Shown: positions 37,246 to 47,576, numbered from the stretch's first letter. The stretch: DNA of 64,000 bases from Candidatus Gallacutalibacter stercoravium (GCA_018716975.1 DVJE01000008.1:58236-122235); one strand, 5' to 3'. Notes: a model not told the origin generated them from the sequence alone. Numbers and translations: made by a program.

Positions 37246-38436
37246 TTATAAAGAGGCGATAAGCTGTTTTAAGCGCTGCGCCGCTTCTATCGTACGTTGC
37301 TGGTCGCCAAAGGCCGTTAGGCGGAAGAAACCCTCGCCGTTTTTGCCAAAGCCTTCGCCGGGCGTTCCCACCACGTTGGCCTTTTGCAGCAATAGATCGA
37401 AAAACTCCCAAGAGGATAGCCCGTTGGGGCACTTCATCCATAAGTAGGGGGAATAGGTGCCGCCGGTAAACCAAACGCCGCAGGAGCGCAGGGCTTCGGC
37501 GATTACCGATGCATTTTTGCGGTAATAGGCCAGGTTTTCTTGAATTTGGGTTTGTCCCTCCGGCGTAAAGACAGCGGCCGCCCCGCGCTGCACGATGTAG
37601 GGCACACCGTTGAATTTGGTGGTTTGCCTGCGCAGCCACATATGGTTTAGCTTAGCTCCCTGTATGCTAAGGGATAGGGGAACAATGGTGTAGCCGCACC
37701 GGGTTCCAGTAAAACCGGCGGTTTTGGAAAAGGAACAAAACTCAATAGCGCAATTTTTAGCCCCATCAATTTCGTAAATGCTGCGTGGATGATTTTCGTC
37801 GCAGATAAAGGCTTCATAGGCGGCGTCATACAAAATGACCGCTTGGCAATCTTGGGCGTATTGCACCCATTGCGCCAGCTGTTCCTTGGTGTAGGCTGCG
37901 CCGGTGGGATTGTTAGGGGAGCAAATGTAGATGATATCGGCGCGCACGGAGGGATCCGGCAGGGGCAAAAAGCCGTTGCTTTCGGTGGCGTTGATATAGC
38001 GGATGGCGCGCCCGGCCATTAAGTTGGTATCAACATAAACGGGGTAAACGGGATCGGGAATAAGCACTGTGTTATCGGGGCTGAATAGATCTAAGATATT
38101 GCCCAAGTCGCTTTTTGCGCCGTCACTGATAAAAACTTCATCTTCCTCCAACACAATCCCCCGGCCGGCGTAGTAACCCAGCAGCGCCTGCTTTAAAAAC
38201 GAGTAACCTTGCTCGGGGCCGTAACCGTGAAAGGTATCTTGTTTTCCCATTTCGTCAACCGCCTGGTGCATGGCCTCAATTACAGCGGGGCAAAGGGGAA
38301 GGGTTACGTCGCCAATCCCTAAGCGGATAATGTCGGCCGCAGGATTCTCTTTTTGATAGGTGGAAACCCGGTGTGCGATATTCGAAAACAAATAGCTTTC
38401 GGTTAATTTGCCGTAGTTTTCGTTGATCTTTGCCAT
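37246..38436 (-). CDS. dapL: LL-diaminopimelate aminotransferase
   Basis: 396-aa class I/II aminotransferase that makes LL-diaminopimelate from tetrahydrodipicolinate in one step. The start is ATG 38436 (MAKINENYGKL), with AAGGAG 9 bases upstream. Motifs: RLGIGDVTLPLCPAV, YICSPNNPTGAAY and FSKTAGFTGTRCGY, with the PLP Lys. Its next enzyme, DapF, is fused to CarB 2 kb away. It lies 53 bases after pyrG on the same strand and has its own terminator. Confidence 0.95.
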   Translation of the reverse strand: MAKINENYGKLTESYLFSNIAHRVSTYQKENPAADIIRLGIGDVTLPLCPAVIEAMHQAVDEMGKQDTFHGYGPEQGYSFLKQALLGYYAGRGIVLEEDEVFISDGAKSDLGNILDLFSPDNTVLIPDPVYPVYVDTNLMAGRAIRYINATESNGFLPLPDPSVRADIIYICSPNNPTGAAYTKEQLAQWVQYAQDCQAVILYDAAYEAFICDENHPRSIYEIDGAKNCAIEFCSFSKTAGFTGTRCGYTIVPLSLSIQGAKLNHMWLRRQTTKFNGVPYIVQRGAAAVFTPEGQTQIQENLAYYRKNASVIAEALRSCGVWFTGGTYSPYLWMKCPNGLSSWEFFDLLLQKANVVGTPGEGFGKNGEGFFRLTAFGDQQRTIEAAQRLKQLIASL

Positions 38437-38489
38437 GAACAAATCTCTCCTTGTTTTTAAAAATAGTAACGCCGGTTGCGTTTTTTTCT

Positions 38490-40103
38490 TTAATCTGAGC
38501 AATGGGCGCGCCTGCGCAGCGCAGCTGCCACAAAGTCTCGGAAGAGGGGATGGGGGCGGTTGGGGCGGCTCTTAAACTCGGGATGGAATTGCACGCCCAC
38601 ATAAAAGCAATGCGTGGGTATTTCAACAGCCTCTACCAAGCGGTTATCGGGTGAAGTTCCGGTAATGTGCAGGCCGCGGCTTTCCGCCAGGCCGCGATAG
38701 GCGTTGTTGAACTCATAGCGGTGGCGGTGCCGTTCCTGTACCACCGGCTGCTGATAGGCGCGCTCCAGCAGTGAATCGGGGGCCACAGCGCAAGGATAAG
38801 CCCCCAGGCGCATGGTGCCCCCTTTGGGCAAATTGCCCTGTTGATCGGGCATCAGGTCGATAACGCTGTGCGCCCCATGGGGGCAAAATTCGCTGGAATT
38901 GGCGTCCGGCATGCCTAGAACATGACGGGCGAACTCAATAACCGCCGTCTGCATGCCCAAGCAGATGCCCAAATAGGGCACGTTGCGCTCCCGTGCGTAT
39001 TGTGCTGCGGCTATTTTGCCTTCAATGCCGCGATCGCCAAAACCGCCGGGCACCAGGATGCCGTCGCAATCCCCCAGCAAATCGGGGGCGGTTTGTTCGT
39101 TTACTTCTTCGGCGTCCACCCATTTGATTGCCACCCGGGCGCCGTTGCGATAGCCGGCGTGCTGCAGCGCCTCGGCCACGGAGAGATAGGCGTCGTGCAG
39201 GCGGATATATTTCCCCACCAGAGCAATGGTTACGTCCTTATCGCGCCTTGCGATGCTGTTTAACATATCCTGCCAGCTGCTCAGGTCGCAGGGTGGACAA
39301 TCCAGGTGCAATTCACGACACACAATGTCGGAAAAATGTTGTTGTTCTAGCATAATGGGCGCTTGATAGAGCACGGGGAGGGTAAGATTTTCAATAACAC
39401 AATCGGGCTTTACATTGCAAAAAAGAGAAATCTTCTGGCGAATATCCTCTTCTAATGGTTCGTCACAACGGGCGACGATGATATCGGGGTTAATACCGAT
39501 GGCGCGCAGCTCCTTTACCGAATGCTGGGTAGGTTTGGATTTGTGTTCGCCGGAGCTTTTGATATAGGGCACCAAAGTAACATGCATAAATAGGCAATTT
39601 TCACGGCCGATATCCAGCGACACCTGACGGATGGCCTCTAAAAAGGGCTGGCTTTCAATATCGCCAATAGTGCCGCCAATTTCCGTGATAACCACATCCG
39701 CGCCCGTTTTTTGCCCTACCGAAAAGATGAAGCGTTTTATTTCATCGGTAACATGGGGGATGACCTGCACCGTTTCGCCCAGATATTCGCCGTTGCGCTC
39801 TTTGGTTAACACGTTCCAGTACACTTTACCGGTGGTCAGATTGGAAAATTGGTTCAAATCCTCGTCGATAAAGCGCTCGTAATGCCCCAGATCCAAGTCG
39901 GTTTCGGCCCCATCCTCGGTAACAAAAACCTCGCCGTGCTGATAAGGGCTCATGGTTCCCGGATCCACGTTAATATAGGGATCCAATTTTTGGGCGGCAA
40001 TCTTTAGCCCCCGCGATTTTAACAGCCGGCCCAGCGAAGCGGCGGTAATTCCCTTGCCCAAACCGGAAACAACGCCGCCGGTTACAAAAATGTATTTGGT
40101 CAT
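38490..40103 (-). CDS. pyrG: CTP synthase
   Basis: 537 aa, full length. Synthetase domain opens [23 protein letters not shown], with [21 protein letters not shown]. The C-terminal glutamine amidotransferase domain has GICLGMQ (nucleophile Cys) and FHPEF. It makes CTP from UTP using glutamine. Located after the carAB unit and before dapL, on the same strand. A terminator-like hairpin separates it from carB-dapF, so it may have its own promoter. Confidence 0.98.
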   Translation of the reverse strand: MTKYIFVTGGVVSGLGKGITAASLGRLLKSRGLKIAAQKLDPYINVDPGTMSPYQHGEVFVTEDGAETDLDLGHYERFIDEDLNQFSNLTTGKVYWNVLTKERNGEYLGETVQVIPHVTDEIKRFIFSVGQKTGADVVITEIGGTIGDIESQPFLEAIRQVSLDIGRENCLFMHVTLVPYIKSSGEHKSKPTQHSVKELRAIGINPDIIVARCDEPLEEDIRQKISLFCNVKPDCVIENLTLPVLYQAPIMLEQQHFSDIVCRELHLDCPPCDLSSWQDMLNSIARRDKDVTIALVGKYIRLHDAYLSVAEALQHAGYRNGARVAIKWVDAEEVNEQTAPDLLGDCDGILVPGGFGDRGIEGKIAAAQYARERNVPYLGICLGMQTAVIEFARHVLGMPDANSSEFCPHGAHSVIDLMPDQQGNLPKGGTMRLGAYPCAVAPDSLLERAYQQPVVQERHRHRYEFNNAYRGLAESRGLHITGTSPDNRLVEAVEIPTHCFYVGVQFHPEFKSRPNRPHPLFRDFVAAALRRRAHCSD

Positions 40104-40214
40104 TTCTTTTCGCCCTTTCCTGTTTATATTTATGATACCCCCAAGTTTTTGCGGGGCGTTACATACAAAACGAACATCTGCGATTCCTCGTTATAGGATT
40201 GCCTTTTCCTTTAC

Positions 40215-40265
40215 AAAAAAGCCGGCCGCCCCCATATCTCGTTTTCACGAAATATAAGGGCGGCC
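40215..40265 (-). terminator. terminator after carB-dapF
   Basis: On the minus strand GGCCGCCC...GGGCGGCC encloses a long imperfect stem with an AAAA-type loop, followed by GGC and six T (40220-40215). Confidence 0.8.
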
Positions 40266-40428
40266 CATTCCGCTTTGTGTCGCATTTCAATTGGCAGCCA
40301 CGCAATTGCCCCACACGCCGGAAACGGCAAAGCAACCATATGCTTTGTTTCTGCGCATGTAAGAAGGGCAACCTTTCGCGCCTTTGCGAAAGGAAATACC
40401 GCGCTACTTTCTCTTTTTTACTTTACAT

Positions 40429-43400
40429 TTAAATCTCTACAAAACCATCGTAAACGGTTTCGGCATTGCCGGTCATATAGACCGTATCGTCAGTGTAGCG
40501 GATTACCAAATCGCCGCCCACCAGCTTAACAGTAATATCCTCGTCTTTGTTGCAGTAGCCGTTTTCTACCGCAGCCACCGCAGCTGCGCAGGCGCCGGTG
40601 CCGCAGGCCCAAGTTTCGCCGCTGCCCCGCTCCCAAACACGCATTTTCAAGGTGTTTTTATCAATTACTTTAATAAATTCGGTGTTTACCCGCTCGGGGA
40701 ACAGCTCAGAGTTTTCAAATTCCGGCCCTATTGTTTCAATATCCAACTGATCCACGTTATCCATGAACACCACGCAATGAGGATTGCCCATAGAAACGCA
40801 GGTGATGCGGTATTCTTTGCCGCCGATGGTTACCGGTTCGTTGACCACATGGTTTTGAGGCAGAGCCACCGGGATATCCTGGGCGGAAAGCTGCGCCGCG
40901 CCCATATCCACACGGATGTTTTTGATTTCACCATAACGGCGGTATGGCTTGAGCGAACGGATGCCGCTGAGAGTTTCTACCGTGATTTCTTCTTTATCCA
41001 CCATACCGTGGTCGTAAAGGAATTTGCCCACGCAACGAATGCCGTTGCCGCACATTTTGCCTTCGCTGCCGTCACGGTTAAACATGCGCATCTTAGCGTC
41101 GGCTACCTTAGAGGGGCAAATTAAAATAACGCCGTCGCCGCCGATGCCGTAATGTCTATCGGCAAAGCGCACACTTAGCCCTTCGGGATTATTGATTTCT
41201 TGATTAAAGCAGTTAAAGTAGATATAGTCGTTGCCGCAGGCCTGCATTTTGGTAAAGGCATAGCGCACTTTAGAGGTACGCATATGGTTAATGTCCACCA
41301 GTTCGGTGCTCTGCTGAGAATACCGGCTGGTTAAGCAATTGGCCAAAGCGTTGGCGGTATCAATAGAGGTTAGGCAGGGAATATTGCGTTCCACCGCCTT
41401 ACGCCGGATTTTTACACTGTCGCGGGTGGGAATGCGGCCTTTGGAAGAAGTGGAAATTACATAGTTAATTTTACCGCTTTCAATGAGCGATAAAGTGTTG
41501 TGAGTGGAATTTTCATGAATTTTATTTACGACGATGGCATCAATGCCCGCCTCGCGCAGCACCTTGGCGGTGCCGGTGGTAGCGTACAGCACAAACCCCA
41601 ATTCGGCGTACTTTTTAGCCGTGTCGGCAATTTCGCTCTTATCGACGTCGCGCACGGTGATAAACACGCCGCCGTGCTTCTTCATGTTATAGCCGGCCGC
41701 CACAAGGCCTTTGTAAAGAGCCTCTTCCTTTGTGCCCGCAATGCCCAATACCTCGCCGGTGGATTTCATTTCGGGGCCCAGGTGGTTATCCACATTAATA
41801 AGCTTTTCAAAAGAGAACACCGGCACTTTAACAGCCACATAGGGCGATTTGCGATACAATCCCGTGCCGTAGCCCATATCCCTTAGCTTTTCGCCCAGCA
41901 TGCAGCGGGTGGCCAAATCCACCATCGGCACGCCGGTTACCTTGCTGATATAGGGGATGGTGCGGGAAGAGCGGGGGTTCACCTCAATGACATACAGCTC
42001 GTTTTCATAGATCAGATACTGGATGTTGATAAGCCCCTGGGTTTGCAGGGAAATCGCCAGGTTTTTCGAGCTTTGGATGATCTTGGCAATCATCTCGTCG
42101 TTGATGTTCCAGGCGGGGTAGACGGCGATGGAGTCGCCGGAATGAATGCCGGTGCGCTCCACATGCTCCATAATGCCGGGAATCAAAATATCTTCCCCGT
42201 CGCAGATGGCGTCTACTTCCAGCTCAATGCCCATCAAATATTTATCAATCAGCACGGGGTTTTCAATGTTCTGCGCCAGAATGATGGCCATATATTCCTT
42301 AATATCGTCGTCGTTAAAGGCGATGATCATGTTTTGGCCGCCCAAAACATAAGAGGGGCGCATTAGCACGGGGTACCCAATCCGGTTGGCCACCTCCAAA
42401 GCTTCATCTGTGGTCATCACGGTAAAGCCTTGGGGGCGCTTAATGTGGTGCTCTTCCAGCAGCTCGTCGAAGCGTTCCCGGTCTTCCGCCCGGTCGATAC
42501 TATCGGCAGAGGTGCCCAAAATGCGCACGCCGCTTTGGCTTAAGAACTTGGTGAGCTTAATAGCGGTTTGCCCGCCAAAGGCCACCACTACGCCGTAGGG
42601 CTGCTCTGTTTGAATAATCCCCATTACGTCTTCGTCGGTAAGAGGTTCAAAATACAGCCGGTCGGCGGTGTCAAAGTCGGTGGAAACCGTTTCGGGGTTG
42701 TTGTTAACAATTACCACTTCGTAGCCCGCCTGCTTAAGAGCCCACACGCAGTGAACAGAGGCGTAGTCAAACTCTATGCCCTGGCCGATGCGAATGGGGC
42801 CGGAACCGAAAACAATTACCGTCTTTTTGCCGGTGGGATGGGCGTCGATAAATTCCTTGGCCTCGTTTTCCTCGTCGTAAGAGGCGTAGAAATAAGGCGT
42901 TTCCGCAGCAAATTCCGCCGCGCAGGTGTCAACCATTTTGTAAGCGGGCAGCAGCGGATGGGGGATTTGACAGCCCGATAGACGGGTGACCACCTTATCG
43001 GGGTACCCCAAACGTTTGGCTTCAGCATACAGCTCTTGGGTTAAGCTCCCCTGCGCCAAGCGTCGCTCCATATCCACCAGTTTGCAAAGCTTGTGCAGGA
43101 ACCAACGGTCTATTTTGGTAATGTTGTGTATTTCATCCACAGATACGCCGCGTTTTAAGGCTTCAAACACCACAAACAAGCGCTCATCGTCGCACACATA
43201 AAGCTTGCTGTGCAAATCTTTATCTGAAAGCTTTTGGAATTTGGGGGTGTTTAGGCTGTCGTGAGAAATTTCAGCCCCGCGCACCGCCTTCATCATGGCC
43301 TCTTCAAAGGTTTGACCGATGGCCATAACCTCGCCGGTGGCCTTCATCTGGGTACCCAGTTGCCGTTTGGCGTATACAAACTTGTCAAACGGCCATTTTG

Positions 43401-44472
43401 GCATTTTCACCACAACGTAATCCAAGGCGGGCTCAAAGCAAGCCGAGGTGGTGCCGGTAACGGCGTTTTTGATTTCGTTTAGCCGGTAGCCGATGGCGAT
43501 TTTGGCCGCCACCTTGGCGATGGGATAACCGGTTGCCTTCGAAGCCAACGCCGACGAACGGGACACACGGGGGTTTACCTCGATAACAGCGTACTCAAAA
43601 CTATCGGGGTTTAGGGCGAACTGGCAGTTGCACCCGCCTTCTACCTTTAAGGCAGAGATAATGTTCAAAGCGGCGGAGCGCAGCATTTGATATTCTTTAT
43701 CAGCCAAGGTAACCGCCGGGGCGATAACAATACTGTCGCCGGTGTGCACGCCTACGGGATCAAAGTTTTCCATGCTGCACACGGTAATAACATTGCCGGC
43801 GCCGTCGCGCATAACCTCAAATTCGATTTCCTTCCAGCCGGAGATACACTTTTCCACCAAAACCTGGGTGATGGGGGAAAGACGCAGCCCGTTGGCGGTA
43901 ATCTCACGCAGCTCTTCTTCATTGGCTACAATACCGCCGCCGCTGCCGCCCAGGGTGAATGCGGGACGTATAATCAGCGGGTAACCGATTTCGTTGGCAA
44001 AGTTAACGGCGCTTTCCACATCGTTGACCACGCGAGAGGGGATAACCGGCTGGCCGATGGCGGTCATCGTGTCTTTAAACATTTGCCGGTCTTCCGCCTT
44101 ATCGATGGTCTCGGGGTTGGCGCCCAACAGCTGCACGCCATACTCCTGCAAAAAGCCCTCCTTGGCCAGCTGCATTGAAAGGGTAAGCCCGGTTTGGCCG
44201 CCTAGGGTAGAAAGCAGGCTGTCGGGGCGTTCTTTTTTAATAATCCGTTTTACGGTTTCCAGCGTCAGCGGCTCGATATAAATTTTATCGGCCATGGCGT
44301 TGTCGGTCATGATGGTGGCGGGGTTGGAGTTAACCAAGATAACCTCTAGCCCCTCTTCCTTCAAGGCGCGGCAAGCCTGGGTGCCCGCATAGTCAAATTC
44401 GGCGGCTTGGCCGATAACGATGGGGCCGGAGCCAATTACCATTACACGGTGGATGTTTTTATTCAGCGGCAT
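40429..44472 (-). CDS. carB-dapF: carbamoyl-phosphate synthase large subunit fused to diaminopimelate epimerase
   Basis: One open frame of 1347 codons. Residues 1-1063 are a complete CarB: two ATP-grasp halves (GSGPIVIGQAAEFDYAGTQACR at the start; GSGPIRIGQGIEFDYASVH near 555) and the MGS-like allosteric domain ending CLTSIDTANALANCLTSRY. Residues 1064-1347 are a complete DapF with the catalytic pair: Cys1141 (MCGNGIRC) and Cys1290 (WACGTGACA). The link is only about ten residues. No stop codon or ribosome binding site occurs at the junction (ATG 41283). One enzyme serves arginine/pyrimidine synthesis, the other cell-wall DAP and lysine. The gene overlaps carA by 14 bases. Confidence 0.93.
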   Translation of the reverse strand: MPLNKNIHRVMVIGSGPIVIGQAAEFDYAGTQACRALKEEGLEVILVNSNPATIMTDNAMADKIYIEPLTLETVKRIIKKERPDSLLSTLGGQTGLTLSMQLAKEGFLQEYGVQLLGANPETIDKAEDRQMFKDTMTAIGQPVIPSRVVNDVESAVNFANEIGYPLIIRPAFTLGGSGGGIVANEEELREITANGLRLSPITQVLVEKCISGWKEIEFEVMRDGAGNVITVCSMENFDPVGVHTGDSIVIAPAVTLADKEYQMLRSAALNIISALKVEGGCNCQFALNPDSFEYAVIEVNPRVSRSSALASKATGYPIAKVAAKIAIGYRLNEIKNAVTGTTSACFEPALDYVVVKMPKWPFDKFVYAKRQLGTQMKATGEVMAIGQTFEEAMMKAVRGAEISHDSLNTPKFQKLSDKDLHSKLYVCDDERLFVVFEALKRGVSVDEIHNITKIDRWFLHKLCKLVDMERRLAQGSLTQELYAEAKRLGYPDKVVTRLSGCQIPHPLLPAYKMVDTCAAEFAAETPYFYASYDEENEAKEFIDAHPTGKKTVIVFGSGPIRIGQGIEFDYASVHCVWALKQAGYEVVIVNNNPETVSTDFDTADRLYFEPLTDEDVMGIIQTEQPYGVVVAFGGQTAIKLTKFLSQSGVRILGTSADSIDRAEDRERFDELLEEHHIKRPQGFTVMTTDEALEVANRIGYPVLMRPSYVLGGQNMIIAFNDDDIKEYMAIILAQNIENPVLIDKYLMGIELEVDAICDGEDILIPGIMEHVERTGIHSGDSIAVYPAWNINDEMIAKIIQSSKNLAISLQTQGLINIQYLIYENELYVIEVNPRSSRTIPYISKVTGVPMVDLATRCMLGEKLRDMGYGTGLYRKSPYVAVKVPVFSFEKLINVDNHLGPEMKSTGEVLGIAGTKEEALYKGLVAAGYNMKKHGGVFITVRDVDKSEIADTAKKYAELGFVLYATTGTAKVLREAGIDAIVVNKIHENSTHNTLSLIESGKINYVISTSSKGRIPTRDSVKIRRKAVERNIPCLTSIDTANALANCLTSRYSQQSTELVDINHMRTSKVRYAFTKMQACGNDYIYFNCFNQEINNPEGLSVRFADRHYGIGGDGVILICPSKVADAKMRMFNRDGSEGKMCGNGIRCVGKFLYDHGMVDKEEITVETLSGIRSLKPYRRYGEIKNIRVDMGAAQLSAQDIPVALPQNHVVNEPVTIGGKEYRITCVSMGNPHCVVFMDNVDQLDIETIGPEFENSELFPERVNTEFIKVIDKNTLKMRVWERGSGETWACGTGACAAAVAAVENGYCNKDEDITVKLVGGDLVIRYTDDTVYMTGNAETVYDGFVEI

Positions 44473-45574
44473 TGCTCTTGTCTCCTTCCATCAGCGAAAT
44501 AAAGCGATCAAACAAGAAGGCGGTGTCCAGCGGGCCGGCGCAGGCCTCGGGGTGGAACTGAACAGTGAAAGCGGGCATATCCAAATAATCTACGCCCTCA
44601 CAGGTGCCGTCGTTGGCGTTCACATAACTCACCTGGGCGGTTTGCGGCAAGCTGTCGTTCACCACAGCATAGCCGTGGTTTTGGCTGGTGATAAATACCC
44701 GGCCGGTGGGCAGATGCACAGCCGGTTGGTTGGCGCCGCGGTGGCCGTATTTTAGCTTTTCGGTGCGCCCGCCCCGCGCAAGAGCCAGCAACTGGTGGCC
44801 TAAGCAAATGCCAAAGATGGGCAGCTTGTGCTCGCACAGTTGTTTGAGCTGGGCTACCACCTCTAGATTCTCACTGGGATCCCCAGGTCCGTTAGAGAGC
44901 ATAACGCCATCCGGCGCCAGCTCCAAAATCCGCTGGCACGAGGTGGAGCTGGGCACAACGGTAACCTGGCAACCGCGCTTTACAAGCTCCCGGCGAATGT
45001 TGTCTTTGGCGCCGAAGTCCCACAGCACCACATGGTGTTGCGCAGCGCCTTGGGGATGAAAACATTCCTCTTGTTTGGGGCTGACGCTTACTACGGCGTC
45101 GCGCACCTGGTAGGAACGAATTTCTTCTAAAACAGCGGGCAGCATATCTTGCGAGAACTTGTCCAGTATAATTTTCGCGTTCATTACACCGGATTCCCGC
45201 ACCACACGCGTCAGGCGGCGGGTATCAATACCGTAAATGCCGGGGATGCCCTGCTGCTTTAAAAAAGTGTCAAGATCGCCCTCGCTGCGAAAATTAGAGG
45301 GTTCTTGACACCAGTCACGCACAATGTAGGCCTTAAGCTGCGGCTTTTTGCTTTCAAAATCAGAAGGAATCATACCGTAGTTGCCGATTAACGGGAAAGT
45401 TTGTACCACGATCTGCCCAAAATAGCTGGGATCGGTAAGTGTTTCCAAATAGCCCGTCATGGCGGTGGTAAAAACAATTTCCCCAACAGTACCGCAAGCG
45501 GCACCAAAGCTCTTGCCCTGAAAAACCATGCCGTTTTCCAGCACCAAATACGCTTGTTTTACCTGCTGTTCCAT
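44459..45574 (-). CDS. carA: carbamoyl-phosphate synthase small (glutaminase) subunit
   Basis: 371 aa. ATG 45574 lies 5 bases after GGAGG; the longer frame is not needed. N-terminal CPSase_sm domain (FGAACGTVGEIVFTTAMTGYLETLTDPSY) and class I amidotransferase with nucleophile Cys in GICLGHQLLALA, plus FHPEA. It delivers ammonia from glutamine to CarB. It lies 16 bases downstream of the ANTAR gene and overlaps carB-dapF by 14 bases. Confidence 0.97.
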   Translation of the reverse strand: MEQQVKQAYLVLENGMVFQGKSFGAACGTVGEIVFTTAMTGYLETLTDPSYFGQIVVQTFPLIGNYGMIPSDFESKKPQLKAYIVRDWCQEPSNFRSEGDLDTFLKQQGIPGIYGIDTRRLTRVVRESGVMNAKIILDKFSQDMLPAVLEEIRSYQVRDAVVSVSPKQEECFHPQGAAQHHVVLWDFGAKDNIRRELVKRGCQVTVVPSSTSCQRILELAPDGVMLSNGPGDPSENLEVVAQLKQLCEHKLPIFGICLGHQLLALARGGRTEKLKYGHRGANQPAVHLPTGRVFITSQNHGYAVVNDSLPQTAQVSYVNANDGTCEGVDYLDMPAFTVQFHPEACAGPLDTAFLFDRFISLMEGDKSNAAE

Positions 45575-45590
45575 AAATACCTCCATGCGT

Positions 45591-46160
45591 TTAGGATTCA
45601 TATATACTCAAAATTTCTTGCGAAATTTCACGCCGGGTAAGCCGCCGGTCCATGGCCTGCTTTTCTATGTACCGGTGGGCCTGGGGCTCGGTCATGTGTT
45701 GATATTGAATCAGCACACATTTGGCCCGATCGATCATGCGGATCTCTTCCACTTTTTTTTGCAATTTTAGGTTTTCACCCTGTAAGGTGAGCAGCCGCCT
45801 GCGAGAAGCCTCTGCCAGCTTGAGGGATTGAAAGAAAAATTGCCGGTTTAGCGGTTTGGCAATAACAAACACGCCGTCGTTTTCCACACGAGCCGCTATG
45901 CTGTCGGCGGCGTCTGCCTTTACCAGTAGCACCACGCCGGCCGCAGTGGTGCGTGCTGCGAATACCGCCAGATCATGCCCCAACTCGTCGGGAAGGGGTG
46001 TATTAATCAGAATAAGGCTATGATCGTTTTGGCCTAAAAGGCGGCGGGCTTCACTACCGGAAAAAGCGGAGGCAATCTGTAAATATCCGCCTGTTTTCAG
46101 CAAGGCGGCCAGGGAGTCGCGGCCCTTTGAGGCACCGGATACCAAAAGAATGCTATTCAA
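45591..46160 (-). CDS. ANTAR-domain response regulator
   Basis: 189 aa. The receiver-like N-terminal domain (MNSILLVSGASKGRDSLAALL) appears to lack the full acidic pocket: INTPLPDEL stands where the phospho-acceptor Asp is expected. A coiled-coil linker precedes the three-helix ANTAR domain (RAKCVLIQYQHMTEPQAHRYIEKQAMD), which binds paired RNA hairpins and prevents termination. The start is TTG 46160 after GGGGGTAGG. Next to glnA and carA, it should act on nitrogen genes (inference). Confidence 0.88.
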   Translation of the reverse strand: MNSILLVSGASKGRDSLAALLKTGGYLQIASAFSGSEARRLLGQNDHSLILINTPLPDELGHDLAVFAARTTAAGVVLLVKADAADSIAARVENDGVFVIAKPLNRQFFFQSLKLAEASRRRLLTLQGENLKLQKKVEEIRMIDRAKCVLIQYQHMTEPQAHRYIEKQAMDRRLTRREISQEILSIYES

Positions 46161-46178
46161 GCTGCCTACCCCCCGCTG

Positions 46179-46197
46179 ATAGAATACGTCTTTCTAT
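46179..46197 (-). promoter_or_regulatory. small hairpin between glnA and the ANTAR gene
   Basis: ATAGAA/TTCTAT with a 7-base loop AGACGTA (minus strand). The loop begins with A and has C, then G nearby. This is reminiscent of, but not equal to, the A-x-x-G hexaloop that ANTAR proteins read. Confidence 0.3.
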
Positions 46198-46228
46198 AAA
46201 AGCGCGCCGCAATTATCGGGCTAAAGTA

Positions 46229-47548
46229 TTAAACATCGTTAAAATATTGCGCGTGTTCAAAAGCATCCTTGTCTACAGCGCGCGCATATTTGTCGCACAA
46301 GGCCAGTTGACGTTCCCAATACTTCTGAATGGTTTTATTGGGAAGGGTGCTCTTTACAAATTCACTGCTTTGCGCAAGGCCCACCGCTTCCTCCAAGGTG
46401 GCGGGCAAACTTTCTACCCCTTGCAGCACCTGCGCCGGGGCGCTGTAAAGGTTAACATTGGCGGGGGGACACAGGGGCAACTGCTGCTCAATCCCCTCCA
46501 AGCCTGCGTGAATCAACAAAGCAAAGGCAAAATAAGGGTTACATACCGGATCAGGGGAGCGCAGCTCCATGCGCACCTTATCGCCTTTCGCCGCCGGGAT
46601 CCGAATGAGCTGAGAGCGGTTTTGATGCGACCAAGTAACATACTTAGGCGCCTCAAATTTACCCAAACGCGCGTAGGAATTGGTAATGGGATTTAAAAAG
46701 GCGGTTATCTCCCGTATCCGGCGCAGAACACCGGCGATAAAGCTTTCTGCCTCTTGGCAATGCTCTTGAGCGCTGCTTTTGAAAATATTCTGCCCATTGC
46801 GGAAAAGCGACATATTTACATGCAGCCCATTACCCGACATGTTCCAAATTGGTTTGGGCATAAAAGAGGCAAACAATCCATTGGCGGCGGCTACCGTGCG
46901 CACCACGGTTTTAAAGGTAACCACGTTGTCGGCGGCGGTTAAAGCGTCGCTGTAGCGAAAATCAATAACGTTTTGCCCCGGCCCCTGCTCGTGGCGAGAG
47001 CTTTCGGGCTTAATGCCCATGTCTTCTAGGGTAAAACAGATCTCGCGGCGAACATTTTCCCCCTTGTCGGCGGGAGCCACGTCCAAATACCCGCCTCTGT
47101 CCATCGGCTTGGTGGTAGGCCGGCCGTCTTCATCGGCTTCAAATAAATAAAATTCGCATTCGGCGCCGATTTGGCAACATAAACCCAGCCCTGCAGCCTT
47201 TTCTTGGGCTTTTTTTAATACGCTTCGCCCGTCCCCTTCGAACACGCTGCCGTCGGGGTGGCGGATGTCGCACAGCAGCCGCACCACACGGCCCTGCTGC
47301 GGGCGCCATGGCAGCACCGCCAGCGTACCGGGATCCGGGCATAAAAAGAGATCAGATTCCTCCACATTCATAAAGCCCGGAACAGCCGAAGCGTCGAAGG
47401 TAATGCCGTCTTCCAACGCACGAGGCAGTTCATCCGCCATAATGGAAATATTTTTCATTGTGCCGAAAATGTCGGTAAACGCGAGCCGTACAAACTTAAC
47501 GTCGTTTTCCTCAACAAAATGCAGCACCTCGCTGGCTGTATCGTTCAT
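46229..47548 (-). CDS. glnA: glutamine synthetase, type I
   Basis: 439 aa, the length of the GSI-alpha form. ATG 47548 lies 8 bases after GGAGG. Motifs: FTDIFGTMKNISI, CEFYLFE, GPGQNVIDF, NGLHVNMSL, NPITNSYARLGKFEAPKYVTWSHQNRS and RMELRSPDP. It makes glutamine from glutamate and ammonia. It heads a same-strand run glnA, ANTAR, carA, carB-dapF, so the amide donor and its main user are co-transcribed. Confidence 0.96.
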   Translation of the reverse strand: MNDTASEVLHFVEENDVKFVRLAFTDIFGTMKNISIMADELPRALEDGITFDASAVPGFMNVEESDLFLCPDPGTLAVLPWRPQQGRVVRLLCDIRHPDGSVFEGDGRSVLKKAQEKAAGLGLCCQIGAECEFYLFEADEDGRPTTKPMDRGGYLDVAPADKGENVRREICFTLEDMGIKPESSRHEQGPGQNVIDFRYSDALTAADNVVTFKTVVRTVAAANGLFASFMPKPIWNMSGNGLHVNMSLFRNGQNIFKSSAQEHCQEAESFIAGVLRRIREITAFLNPITNSYARLGKFEAPKYVTWSHQNRSQLIRIPAAKGDKVRMELRSPDPVCNPYFAFALLIHAGLEGIEQQLPLCPPANVNLYSAPAQVLQGVESLPATLEEAVGLAQSSEFVKSTLPNKTIQKYWERQLALCDKYARAVDKDAFEHAQYFNDV

Positions 47549-47576
47549 GGCCTGCACCTCCGAAGTCCTACCCTGT

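Noticed and set aside
40384..41124. 246-codon open frame antisense to the DapF part of carB-dapF
   Set aside because: Sense frame has full DapF motifs; the antisense frame has no start signal.
41260..41283. Internal start that would make DapF a separate protein
   Set aside because: An ATG exists at 41283 but no Shine-Dalgarno sequence precedes it, and no stop codon ends CarB, so a fusion is the simpler reading.
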